Origin: Sphingomonas leidyi
GTDB taxonomy: Bacteria > Pseudomonadota > Alphaproteobacteria > Sphingomonadales > Sphingomonadaceae
Reading direction: 5' to 3'
Length of the DNA: 64,000 nucleotides
NCBI RefSeq assembly: GCF_011761945.1
Contig: NZ_JAASQV010000001.1
Span: 434,001 to 498,000, forward strand
Within the stretch, counting starts at the first letter, position 1; the number at the start of each line of letters is the position of its first letter. The notes under the pieces are model-generated. The model had not been told where the DNA came from and searched no databases. It saw only the letters and a list, made by a program, of their open reading frames with translations. Shown here piece after piece: positions 1 through 12,000 of this stretch. Both the position numbers and the translations under genes were made by a program.

Positions 1-3000
1 CCGGTACCGACGTGATCCTGCCCGGCGCGAACCAGATCGACGCGATCTCCAGCTATACGGTCAGCCACGACTTCACGCTGCGCAACGCCGGCGACATCCA
101 GCTGTGGGGCAACACAGTCACCAGCACCGGCGACTGGAACCTGACCTCCGACAACGGATCGATCTCCGGCGTCATCCTGGCGCACAAGCTGACCGCCACC
201 GCCACCAATGGCTTTATCCGGTTCAACGACGGCAACAGCGAGCTCACCGAGCTCGGCGCGCTGACCGCGAAGAGCACCGGCGGCGACAATGACGTCTACA
301 TCTACTCCAATACGCTGCTCAACCTGACCGGGAACATCACCGCCGGCGGCGTCAAGCTCTATGCCGCGAGCGGGATCAACCAGATCGGCGGCGTGATTAC
401 TGCGGACCGGCTCTGGACCGGCACCAGCGGCAGCCTGCTGCTCGGCGGCGCGAACAATTTCGGAACCCTGACGGAGGCCTTCCACCCGAATGGGGGGACC
501 GTCACGATCCGCAACCGCGGGGACATCACGCTGCCGGGCGCGCAGAACAGCTTCGGCACGCTCACCCTGATCTCGGACCAGGGCAAAATCAGCCAGACCG
601 ATGCCATCACGGTCGCCACGCTGGTCGCTCAGGCCGCGACCGGCATCGACCTGTCGAACGCGTCCAACAACTTCACTACGCTGAACGGCCTCGTCACCAC
701 CGCCGGCGATATCCGGATCGGCGATACCGGCGGCTTCGCCATCGAGGGGGACATCAGCGCGGCCACCGGCACGGTGGCGCTCGCCAGCACCGGCGTCGGT
801 GGCATCACGACCGGCACCACCACCGTCGGCTCGATCGTTACCCCGCACGGCAAGATCGATGCGGACACGCTGACGGTCAACGGCTTCAGCGCGACGCTGT
901 ACGCCAAGGACGACATCAAGCTCGGCAATTCGAGCGTGAGCAACGGCCTGACCATCACCGCCGATCACGATCTCGACCTAGCCGGGACGATCAATGCATC
1001 CGCCAGCCTGATCGCCAAGACCGGCGCGATCACCCAGAGCGGCGGCAGCTGGAACTCCGGCGTCTTCGGCGCCGCGTCGGCAGCCGGGGACATCACGCTC
1101 CTCCAGGGCAATCGATTCGGCACCTTCAACGCCCAGTCGAGCGGCGGCGGCACGATCCGCCTGAACAATGCGAACAGCGCGGCGCTGAACCTCGGCCTCA
1201 CCACTTCGGGCAGCGCCGCCGTCACCACCGCCGGCGCGCTGAGTTCGAGCGGCATCACCGTCGACAGCCTGTCGGCGAGCGCCAACGCGATCGACCTGAC
1301 CAGCAATGTGAACGTCAACAGGTTCACCGGGCTCGCCGCGGCGGGCGGGGACATTCGCGTCACGGTGGCCCATGGTTTCACGATCGAGGGCGACGTCACC
1401 GCCAGCAAGGCGACCGGGAAGATAATCGACCTCTGGGCGAATGGCGGCGCGATCACCCAGACCACCGGCACGATCTCCGCCTATGGCGTGACGCTGCGCG
1501 CCACCGGCAACGTGACGCAGGCCAGCGACGGCAAGGTCGATGCCAATGCCACCACGCTGGGCGGTGCCAACCTGTATCTGACGGGTGCCAACAGGTTCGG
1601 CCTCGGCACGGCAACCGCCATTGATTCGGCCGGCACGGTGCAGCTGCGGGGCGACGGGCTGTACCTGCAGTTCCTCAACCCGGCGGGCAACGTCACGCTC
1701 ACCGCGACGGCCGGCGACATCCAGCTCACCAGCGACGGACTCACGGCCAGCTCGCTGACCGCGAACGCCAGCGGCGCGATCCAGATGTCCAACGGCACCA
1801 GCCATGTCGGGACGATCCACGGGCTGAGCGGAACCAACATCAGCTTCACCGGCGACGCCTTCACCATCGACGGCGATATCACGGCCGACGCCGCCACTGG
1901 CATCGTCAGCCTGACGGCGGACAGCGGGAACCTCAGCCAGGCGGCGGGCACGATCTCGGGCGCCTATGTGAGCCTGACGTCGAACAACAGCTCGGTGCTG
2001 CAGGATGCGGCCGCGAAGGTCGTGGCAGGCAGCGGCCTGGCCGTCACCAGCGCCCATGGCGACATCGCGCTCAAGGGCGCGAATGATTTCAACGGCACCA
2101 ACGGCAGCACGCAATTCATCTATGGCAGCGGCAAGAACGTCTGGATCCACAATCTCGGCAGCATCGCCTTTACCGGCGGCACCGTCGGGGCGCTCAACCT
2201 GTTCTCCGACAATGGCGCGATCACCCAGGCCGGCGCGATCACCGCGGCCAGCCTGAACGCGAGCGGCGGAACCGGCGTCACGCTCAACACCAGCGGCAAC
2301 GCGATCGACACCGTGGGCACATTGAACGGCGGCACGGGCAACGTCACGCTCAAGACCGCCAACGCGCTCACCCTGACGGGCGACATCGGCGGCAACACCG
2401 TCACGCTGACCGGCGCCAGCACGATCGTCCAGAACGCCGGCGCGATCACCGCGAACAATTTCACCGCCAACGGCACGGCTCTAGCGTTCAACGGCACCAA
2501 CTATGTCAGCCAGATCGACGTCCTGAACGCCAGTGCCGGCAGCGCCTCGTTCATGAACCGGTCCGGCATCCTCATCGGCGGCCATGTCAGCGCGACGCAG
2601 GATGTGTCCTTGACCTCGCAGATCGGTGCGATCGGCGGTGCGGGCTATGTCTCGGCCAACGCGCTGAACCTCTCGTCCGCGCGGAACATCACGCTCGACA
2701 ATGCAGCGAACGCGTTCAGCAGCCTGACGCTCTACGCCATGGCCGGCGACGTATCGCTGACCAACCATAACGGCTTCCAGATCGCCGCCGGCGGCGTCAA
2801 CGCCGACATCCACAGCGTGACCTTCGATCTCGGCGGCGGCGCGCTCACGGCATTCGACGCCAACAGCAAGATCACCACGGGCCGGCTGAACCTCACCGGC
2901 AACGGCAGCAACGCCACCGTCTATGGCGGCGCCACCTTCGGCCTGGGCGACATCACGCTCGGCACCGGTACGCTCGATGTCACCGTGGCGGGAAATCAGG

Positions 3001-6000
3001 ACCTGGCGCTGGGCGGCGACATCCTCGCCCGCATCGTCTCGCTTTCGAGCGGGGGGACGATCACGCAGAGCAGCGGCGTGGTGACGACCGGCACGCTCAA
3101 CCTGTCGTCGCATGGCGCGATCTTCTTCGACAGCGCCAACAATGTCGCCGGCATCGGCGCAGTCGACACGCATGGCCCGGGCGATTTCGCTTTCCGCAAC
3201 GCCGGCGACCTTGTCCTCACCGGCGCCGTCACCGTGAACAAGGCGACGCTGAACTCGAACACCGGCTCGGTCACCGGCAGCGGGCTCACGGCAAACACGC
3301 TCGTGGTCGACGCCGCGACGGGCATCAACCTTTCGGGCAGCCTCGCTTTCTTGCGGGATCTGACGAGCGCCACCGGCGGGATCGACATCAGCAGCAGCAG
3401 CGGCGTGCTGAACCTCTATGGAAACATCAACAGCGGCCTTGCCGGCACGACGCTCAGCGCCGCCGGGATCACCCAGACTTTGGGGATCATCACCGCTGGC
3501 GCGCTGACTATTTCCTCGACCGGCGATGTCGATCTGACCAAGGCGAACCAGGTCCAGAGCACTGGCACGATCAGCACCGGCACCAACTTCTTCCACTTCG
3601 CCAACGCCGGCGGCTTCAACGTCGGCGGTTCGATCATCGCGGGCAATGTGGAACTCACGGCCGGGGGAACCGGCTCGATCACCCAGACCAGCTCCACCGT
3701 TGCCGCGGCGACGCTGACGGCGACGGCGGGCGGCGACATCAGCTTCGATCGCGCCAACAGCGTCGGCCTGTACAATGCCCAGGCCGGCACCGGCCGCACG
3801 ATCACGCTGCGCAACGACGCGGACCTGGTCGTCAAGGCGATCACCGCGCAGGATGGCACGGTCAACCTGACCTCGAATACCGGATCGGTCGGCCAGCAGG
3901 TTGTGCCCGGCAATTCGATCTGGACCGGCACGCTCAATGCCAATGCCGCGACGGGCATCGATCTCAGCCAGTATAATTACGTCAATACGCTCGGCAATCT
4001 GAGCGCCGCCGACTCGATACGGTACAACAGTGCCGGCACGGTGATGCTCGGCGGAAACATCAGGGCCGGCGGCACGCTGGCCATGAACGTCGGGGGCTAT
4101 ATCGGCCAGCTCACCGGCACGATTGCCGCGGATCATCTCGATCTGAACGCGACAGGTATCGCGCTGATGAGCGCGAACGACATCGGCTCGACCAACGCGA
4201 GCAACCTCGTCGCGACCGACGACATCACCTTCCATTCGGCGAACGCGATCCTGCTTGGCAATGTCAGCACCTCGGGGCTGCTTTCGCTCACCGCAGACAG
4301 CGGCGACGTCCGGCAGATCGCGGCGTTCGCCGCCGACCGGCTCGATGTCAGCGCGGTTGCGGGCGATATCGTGCTCGATCGGGTCAATTCGGTCAGCACG
4401 CTCAACGACGTCACCGCCGGCGGCAGCTTCCGCCTCGGCAGCGACCGCAGCCTGACGCTCGACGGGCGGATTTCCGCGCCCGGCCTGGTGAAGTTCAGCA
4501 TCGACGGCAGCCTGATCCAGACCGGCACCACCGGCATCTTCACCAATGCGCTCGAGGCGAGCGCGACGGCCGGCCTCAGCCTGCTGAACCACAACCATGT
4601 CGGGCAGGTTTCGCTCGATGGTGGTGGGCACGACGTGCGATTCCACAATGTCGGCGCCATCGCGATCAATTCGATCAACGCGGCGGGTGCCACGATCGAG
4701 CTGATCTCCGACACCGGCACGATCACGCAGAGCGACCCGGTGAACGGCGCGCTGATCGGCTCGCTGATCGTCAACGCGGCCGGTGGCGCCACGCTGCTGG
4801 GCAGGGACAACCAGATCGCGCATCTCGACGTGATCAGCGGCGGCGATGTGAGCATCGCCAGCGGCACCAATGGCTATGGCGGCATCATGACCGTCGACCG
4901 GATCGCCGCGGCGGGCCGGCGCGTATGGCTCACCAACAGCGTCGCCGCGATCAACGGCGGCAATATCACCGCGGACTATCTGTACCTGTTCGGGCTCGGC
5001 GTCGATCTCACCGCAGCCGCCAACAATGTCGGCACGCTCAATGCGCACACGCCCGGCGGGAACCTTGCCTTCACCAACACCGGCGATCTCCTGATCGACG
5101 GGATCGTGACCAACGGGGCCACCGACGTCACGCTGCGCAGCGAGCAGGGCGCGATCACGCAGGCGAACAATGCGATCGTCACCATCCGCGGGCTTACCGC
5201 CTATGGCCGCGACGGCGTATATCTCGGCGGTGCGATCGATCGGATCGACGGACTCTCGGCGGCCAGCGACAAGAATGTGACCGTCTTCTCGAGCCATGCG
5301 CTCGATATCGCGGGAGACATCACCGCAGGGAGTGCCACGCTCCAGTCCAATAGCGCGGGCGGCGCCATCAACCAGAGCGCCGGTACCATTACCGTGGACC
5401 GCCTCTACGCCGGCGCGTCCGGTGCCATCGGCCTCGATCGCGCCAACCATATCGGCGAGATCACGGGGCTGAGCTCGCTCAACGGCGCCACGATCAGCCT
5501 GACCACCCAGGGCAACCTGACGCTCGACGGCTTCGTGACGGGCGGCGACCTCAATTTCGACACCGGCACCGGCAGGCTGAGGCAGGTCAGCGGCACGCTC
5601 TCGGGCGGGCGCGTCGCGGTCACCGCGGGCGACGTCGTGCTCGACGGGGCCAATACGGTCTCCGAATATTATCTCGCCTCGACCGGCGATGCGACGCTGC
5701 GTGCCGCCGGCGCGCTGCGGATCGGCGGCCAGGCGAATTCGATGACGGTGCGCGCGGGCGGCGCGATCACGCAGCTCAGCGCGCTCTTCGTCGGATCGCT
5801 CGACGCGAGCACGACCAGCGGCGGCATCAGCCTCAACCTCGCCAACCATATCGACACGATCGCCGGGCTGGGCGGCTCGGATGTCTTCGTCCACAATGTC
5901 GTCGACCTGGATATCGCCGGCGACGTGAATGGAGGCAGCCAGGCCTATTTCCTCGTCGACGGCAGCCGGATCGTCCAGAGCGCGGGCACGATCTCGGCCG

Positions 6001-9000
6001 GCAACGTCACGTTTTCCGCGGGCGCCGGCATCGACCAGGCCTCGACCGCCAAGATCATCGCGAGCAGCTTCAACGGCACCGCCGGCGCTGGCCTGTCGCT
6101 GGCCGGCGCCAACCAGATCGACAGCGCCACGCTCTCCACCTCGAGCGGCAATCTGCTGTTCCGCAACAGCGGCAGTCTCGACGCCGCTGCCTTCACTTCG
6201 CCGGGCGACCTCACGCTGATTTCCGATACCGGCTCGATCACCCAGTCGGCGGCGCTGTCGATCGGCGGCACGGCGAGCTTCAGCGCGGCGGGGGACATCA
6301 CGCTCGCCAATGGCGGGAACAGCTTCCTGTCGCTGGGCCTGATCAGTGCCGGCGGCAATCTCGACCTGCGGGCGACGAACCTGACGCTGACCGACGATGT
6401 CACGGCCCGGAACATCTGGCTCCAGACCACCGGTGGCATCAGCCAGCAGGGCGGCACCGTCACCGCCGACAGTCTGGGCGGCATCTCCAATGGCGGGATC
6501 GCCCTGGGCAATGCCAACCAGATCGCCTCGATCGGCGAGCTGCGCGCGCGGGCGGGCGACCTGACGCTGCACGTCACGGGCGATGTGAGCCTGACCAACG
6601 CGGTCGCCGCCGCGGGCAATCTCGTGACGCTCATTTCCGACACCGGCGGGATCACCCAGGCGAACAATCCCGATGCGGTGATCTATGGCAGCAGGCTCAA
6701 TGCGAGCGCCGGCGGCAACATCACGCTGGGCGGCGCCAACCAGTTCGGCGTGCTCAGCCTCACCCTGCCGGGCAGCGCCACGGTCAACACCGTCGGCAAC
6801 CTCATGCTGGCCGACACCGTCGACGTGGGCGGCGACCTGTCGCTCACTTCGGGCGGGCGGATCACCAGCTATGGCGTGACCGGCGGCGTGACCGGTACAC
6901 TCACGTCGCACGCCCAGGGCGGCATCGCCATCGCATTCAACAGCGGCGATGTCGGCGCGTTCGGCGACCAGATCACTGCCTCGGGCGATGTCAGCCTCCT
7001 GAGCGAGCATGTCCACCTGACCGGCCGCGTCACCGCGAGCGGGGCCTTCAGCGTGCAGGCGACCAACGGCTCGGTCACCCAGGCGGCCGGCTCGGTCATC
7101 ACCGCCGCCAGCGCCGACGGCTCGGCGACCGGCGACCTGCTGCTGGGCGGCGACAACACGATCGGCAGGATCAACGGGCTGTCCGCGGTCGGCGACCTGG
7201 CCTTCAAGACCAGCGGCGGCATCCAGATCGCCGGTGCGCTCACCGCCGGCAGCAGCGCGACCATGACGCTGATCGCGGGCGGGGACATCGACAATGGCGG
7301 CACCGCCGCCGTCTCCGGTGGCACGCTGATCGCATCGGCGGCGGGCCATTGGGTGCAGTTCTACGGCAACGGGCTGGTCTCGTTCGGCAAGCTCGGCGAT
7401 ACGAGCGCCGACAATTTCATACTCTACAACAACGGCGCGGTCGATCTCGTGGGCAACGTCGTCGTGACCAGCGGGATGGTCGTCGACGCGACCGGCGCCA
7501 TCACCCAGTCCGACGGCAGCCTCACGGTCCGTTCGCTGTCGCTCTATGGCCGCGGCGGCGTCACGGCCGACCGGGAGAACCACGTCGTCCGGCTGCAGGG
7601 GAATACCTATTCCAGCGCTGCCTTCCGCTTCACCAATGCCGGGGACCTGACGGTTCTGGGCAATATCGGCAGCGGCGACGTCACGCTGAACGTGGACGGC
7701 GATCTCACCACCAATGCCGGGATCGGCACGCTGGGCGTCATCACGCTCAACGCCAACGGCATCCAGACCGGCGAACTCCGGGGCAACGACGTCATCGTCA
7801 ATGGCGGCGCGCATGACGTGCACATCGGCCGGATCCTCTCGCAGGACGATGTCTCGGTGACCGGCACCGGCTATGTCAGCGTCGGCTCGCTCGACCTGCT
7901 CGGCGGCACCGATGTGGCGGGCGACGGCTATAATGTGCGGATCTCGGGCGGCGACGTCCTGCTGGGCGCCGCGAGCGGTGCCATCACGGCCTCGAACTAT
8001 CTCAGCTATGGGGCGGGAGTCACGCCCGGCTCGGTCGCGATCCTGGCCACCGGCAACGCCACCGTCGGCGTCACGGATGCGAATGCCGCCATCGGCATCT
8101 CCGCTGCCGGCGACGTGCATGCGGAGTCGATCAACCAGTTGCGGATCGCCGGCGCCAGCGGCGCGAACGTCACGCTGATCGCGGGCACGGACCTGACGCT
8201 TTCGGGCAATTTCCTCGCGAACGGCGCGCTCACCGCCACCGCGACGGCGGGCGACGTGCTCGGCGCATCGGCTCGGCTCGGCGCGGGCCTGACGACGGAC
8301 GGGGCCCTGACCGTCAACGGCGGCAACATCGCCCTGCTCGAGGCGAGCGGCAATTACGACGTGACGCTCAACGGCACCGGCGCGGTCGATATCGGCCTGG
8401 TCTATGTCGGTCGGAGCTACACGCTGAAGGGCGCCAGCTTCCTTGGGGCCGCGCTGACGCCGGTCGGCACCCGGACGGGCGACTGGAGCCTGACCAGCCT
8501 GGGCGATCTCGACCTGGGCGGAACCACGCTCGAATATCCCCGCGCCATCGACTTCCAGATCGACGGCCTGCTCAGCAACGGCACGATCCGCTCGGCCGGC
8601 GGCGCGGTGACCGGTTCGGCCGGCACGATCAACCTGTACGAACTGCTCGGCGCGACGGGCGTCGACGTCTCCACCACGACCGGCGGGTTCGAGGCCTTCC
8701 ATGTCGATGGCGGCACCGGCATCGCCCGCATCGCGAGCGCGACCGCGATCGACCTGACCGGCAGCATCGAAGCCGGCGGCGACGTGCATCTCTCCACCGG
8801 CAGCGGCGGCATCGCCACGGGCTATGCCAGCGCGGGCGGCAGCATCACGCTGTACGCGCAGGGCGGGAACGCGGTCCTGCGCCAGGCGAAGCTCACCGGC
8901 GCGGCTGGCGATCTCCTCGTGCAGAGCACCAGCGGCGATGCGGTGCTCGGCGCGGACAATTACCCGGGCGTCGGCAACGACACCTATTTCGAGCGCGCAG

Positions 9001-12000
9001 CGGGCGCGACCGGCAATGCCAGGATCCTGGGCAGCACCGGCGCGTTCGTGAACCTCGATCATTCGGCAGCGCTGACCCAGGTGATGGGAGCGGACGCCGC
9101 GGTCAACCTGCGGAACGGCGACCTGTCGATCGATACGCTGACGGCCAATGCGGGCACCGCCAGCGCCTATCTGGGCAACGGCGCGCTCACCGTGAACACG
9201 GCCTCGGGCGACACGGTCGATCTCCAGGCGATGGGCGGCAACCTCGTCCTGGGCGGCGGCGGCATCACCGCCAACGATCTCTATCTGACCAGCAACCGCG
9301 TGGTCGACACCACTGCCGTCTCCCTTCTCGAGGCCGGCAACTATCTCGAGATCGACGGCGGCGAGGTCCGGGCAGCCTCGCTCGGCTCGGGCGGCGACCT
9401 GGTCGTGAACGGCGATACCGGCGGGATCGCGATCGACGCGTTGCGCGCCGGGCGGGATGCGTCGGTCGTCACCACCGGCAACCTGGCGATCGATCGGATC
9501 TCGCTCGCGGGCGGTGGCCAGTTCGCCGCAGGCGGCACCGCGACGGTGCGCAGCCTGGCCGCGGCCGACGGCTTCGCGCTCGTCGCGCAGGGCAATGTCG
9601 TGCTGGGCGCCGATGCGGGGGTGAGCCCCGGAAGCCATTACTCGGTCGAGACGGGCGGCACGCTGGGCGGCTGCGGTTGCGGCAGCGGCGGCGGGACGGT
9701 CGCCTCGCTGGGCGGCGATGTGTCGATCAACCTGTTCAGCGTGACGGGCGTGCTCGACGCGGTCAGCGCCGCCACGGGCGATGTCGGCATCTCGATCGGC
9801 TCGGGCGATCTGGGGATCAATTTCCTGCAGGGCCACAACATCGCCGCTTCGGTGCCGGGCGTGCTCACGGTGACGAACGTGGAGAGCGGCGGCGGCAGCT
9901 ATTCGCTGACCGCGGCGGACTTTGGCGGCCTTGCGCTCAGCCCGACCCTGTCCGCCGGCGCCACCCTGGGCGACGTCACGATCATCGACACCGATGGCGA
10001 CCTCAGTTCGGCGGGCTTCCTCCAATCCTCGGGCAATATCCGTGTCGAGGCGCGGGGCGGGGCGATCACCGGCGCCTTGACCCTCATCGCCGCCGGCGAC
10101 GTCACTGCGATCGGCCGGGGCGTAGGGCTGCAATATGTGTCCGGTCGCGACGTCACGATCGATGCCGGTACGGGCACCGCCGCGATCTCCAGCTATCTGA
10201 GCGTCGACCGCGACTACACGGTCACCGCCGGAGACTTTGCGGGCAATGTCCTGGCGGTCAACGGCGCCCGGGCAGGCGCGCTCCGGATCACCGACACGGT
10301 GGGCGATTTCGACTTCGGCGCGAACGGCTTCGCCTTTGGCGGCGCGATCCGCATCGATGCGCTGCACGGGGCGCTGCGGGTCGGGGCGCTGGATGCCGGC
10401 GCCGGCATCCTTCTGAACGGTTCGGGCGTCTCCGCCGGCATGCTCCGCGCGGATCAGGGCGGGATCGAAGTGGCGAGCAGCCAGGGCATCGATATCGACG
10501 GCGCCCATGCGCTCGATTCGATCCGCTTCCAGGCGGGCGGCAATCTGCGCCTGGGCGAGGCCTCGCTCAGCGGCACCGGCGCCAATATCCTTGCGCTCGG
10601 CGCGGGCGGGGACCTGGTGTTCGGGGCGGCCGACCAGGCCTCGATCCTCGGCAGCAGCGTCTTCCGCAATCTCGGCACGCCGCTGAGCGGCACGAGCATC
10701 CAGGCCGACGGCGCGGTCGCGATCAACTTCTACCGGGCCGATGCGCTGGCCGGGATCCGCGGCGGCACCGTGCAGCTCGCGGTCAGCACCGGCGACTTCT
10801 CGGCGGGCGCCATCCGGGCGGTCGGCGCGATCGCGGTGCAAGGTCCTTCGGGCAGCCTGGCGCTCGGCAACCTGACCAGCAACGCGGGCCACATCGACGT
10901 CGCGGGCCAGGGCAATACGACCCTGGGCGACGTTTCCGGCAACTTCGTCGTCAACCTGCTCTCGGGTGCCGGCAACCTGGCCTTCGGCAATCTCGGCGGT
11001 GGCGACGTGCAGCTCACCGCGGCCGGCGGAATCACCGCGGCGAGCGTCTCGGCCGGCACGCTTGGCGTGGTGGCGATCGGCGGCAATGCCGATCTCGATC
11101 ACAACGGCACCGGCTCGCATGTCGGCAGCCTGGGCAGCGTGACGATCGGCAATGGCGACTTCCTGCTGCGCAACCTCCAGGACCTGAGCCTCGACGGCGT
11201 GATCGATGTGAACGGCGTGCTGGACTTGCAGGTGGCCGGGGCGCTGACGCAGAACGCCTATTACATCGTCGCCGATCGCCTGCAGGGCAGCGTGACCGGC
11301 GCGGCGGTGCTGGGCGGCGGCAACAGCATCGGCGCGCTGGGCAATTTCTCGAGCAACGGCCTGAAGCTCGGCAACAGCACGGCGCTAGCGATCGACGGCC
11401 TCGTCCAGGGCAATGCCGGCGCGGTGACCATCGCCTCGCATGGCGGCATGACGATAACCGCCAATGGCCGCATTGCCTCTTCGGCCGCGGGGGATGCGAT
11501 CACGCTCTCCTCGGACGGCCGGTTCCTCAACCTGGCGGGGGCCGGGACCCTCGCCACGCCGAACGGCCGCTGGCTGATCTACACCCAGACCGGCGGCAAT
11601 TCGGGCCATTCCGATCCGAACAACGATTTCGGCGGGCTGGCGGGCACCAGCTATTACGGCGCCATCTATGATTTCGGCGCCGGCAGCTTCACCACCGCGC
11701 CGAACGCGGGCAACCGCTTCGTCTATGGCTATCGCCCGGTGCTGACGGTCACGCCGGACAGTTTCCACGTCACCTATAACGGCGCGGTCCCCGTCCTCAC
11801 CGCGACGATCACCGGGCTGGTGAACGGCGACAGCGGCAGCGCGGCCTGGTCGGGCGCGGCCGCACTCAGCGGTGCGCGCCGCGACGCCGGGACCTATGCG
11901 GTCTATTCCGCGCTCGGCTCGCTGGCATCGGACATGAACTATGCCTTCGGCTTCGGCATGGGCACGGTCGTGGTCGATCCCCGCGTGATCAGCGCGATCC

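Noticed and set aside
2481-11120. A very long minus-strand open frame opposite the exoprotein gene
   Set aside because: Its translation is rich in Arg, Ala, Asp and Gly with no domains. It is the mirror of the strongly biased codon pattern of the plus-strand repeats. The same holds for 11385-13946 and 978-2150.
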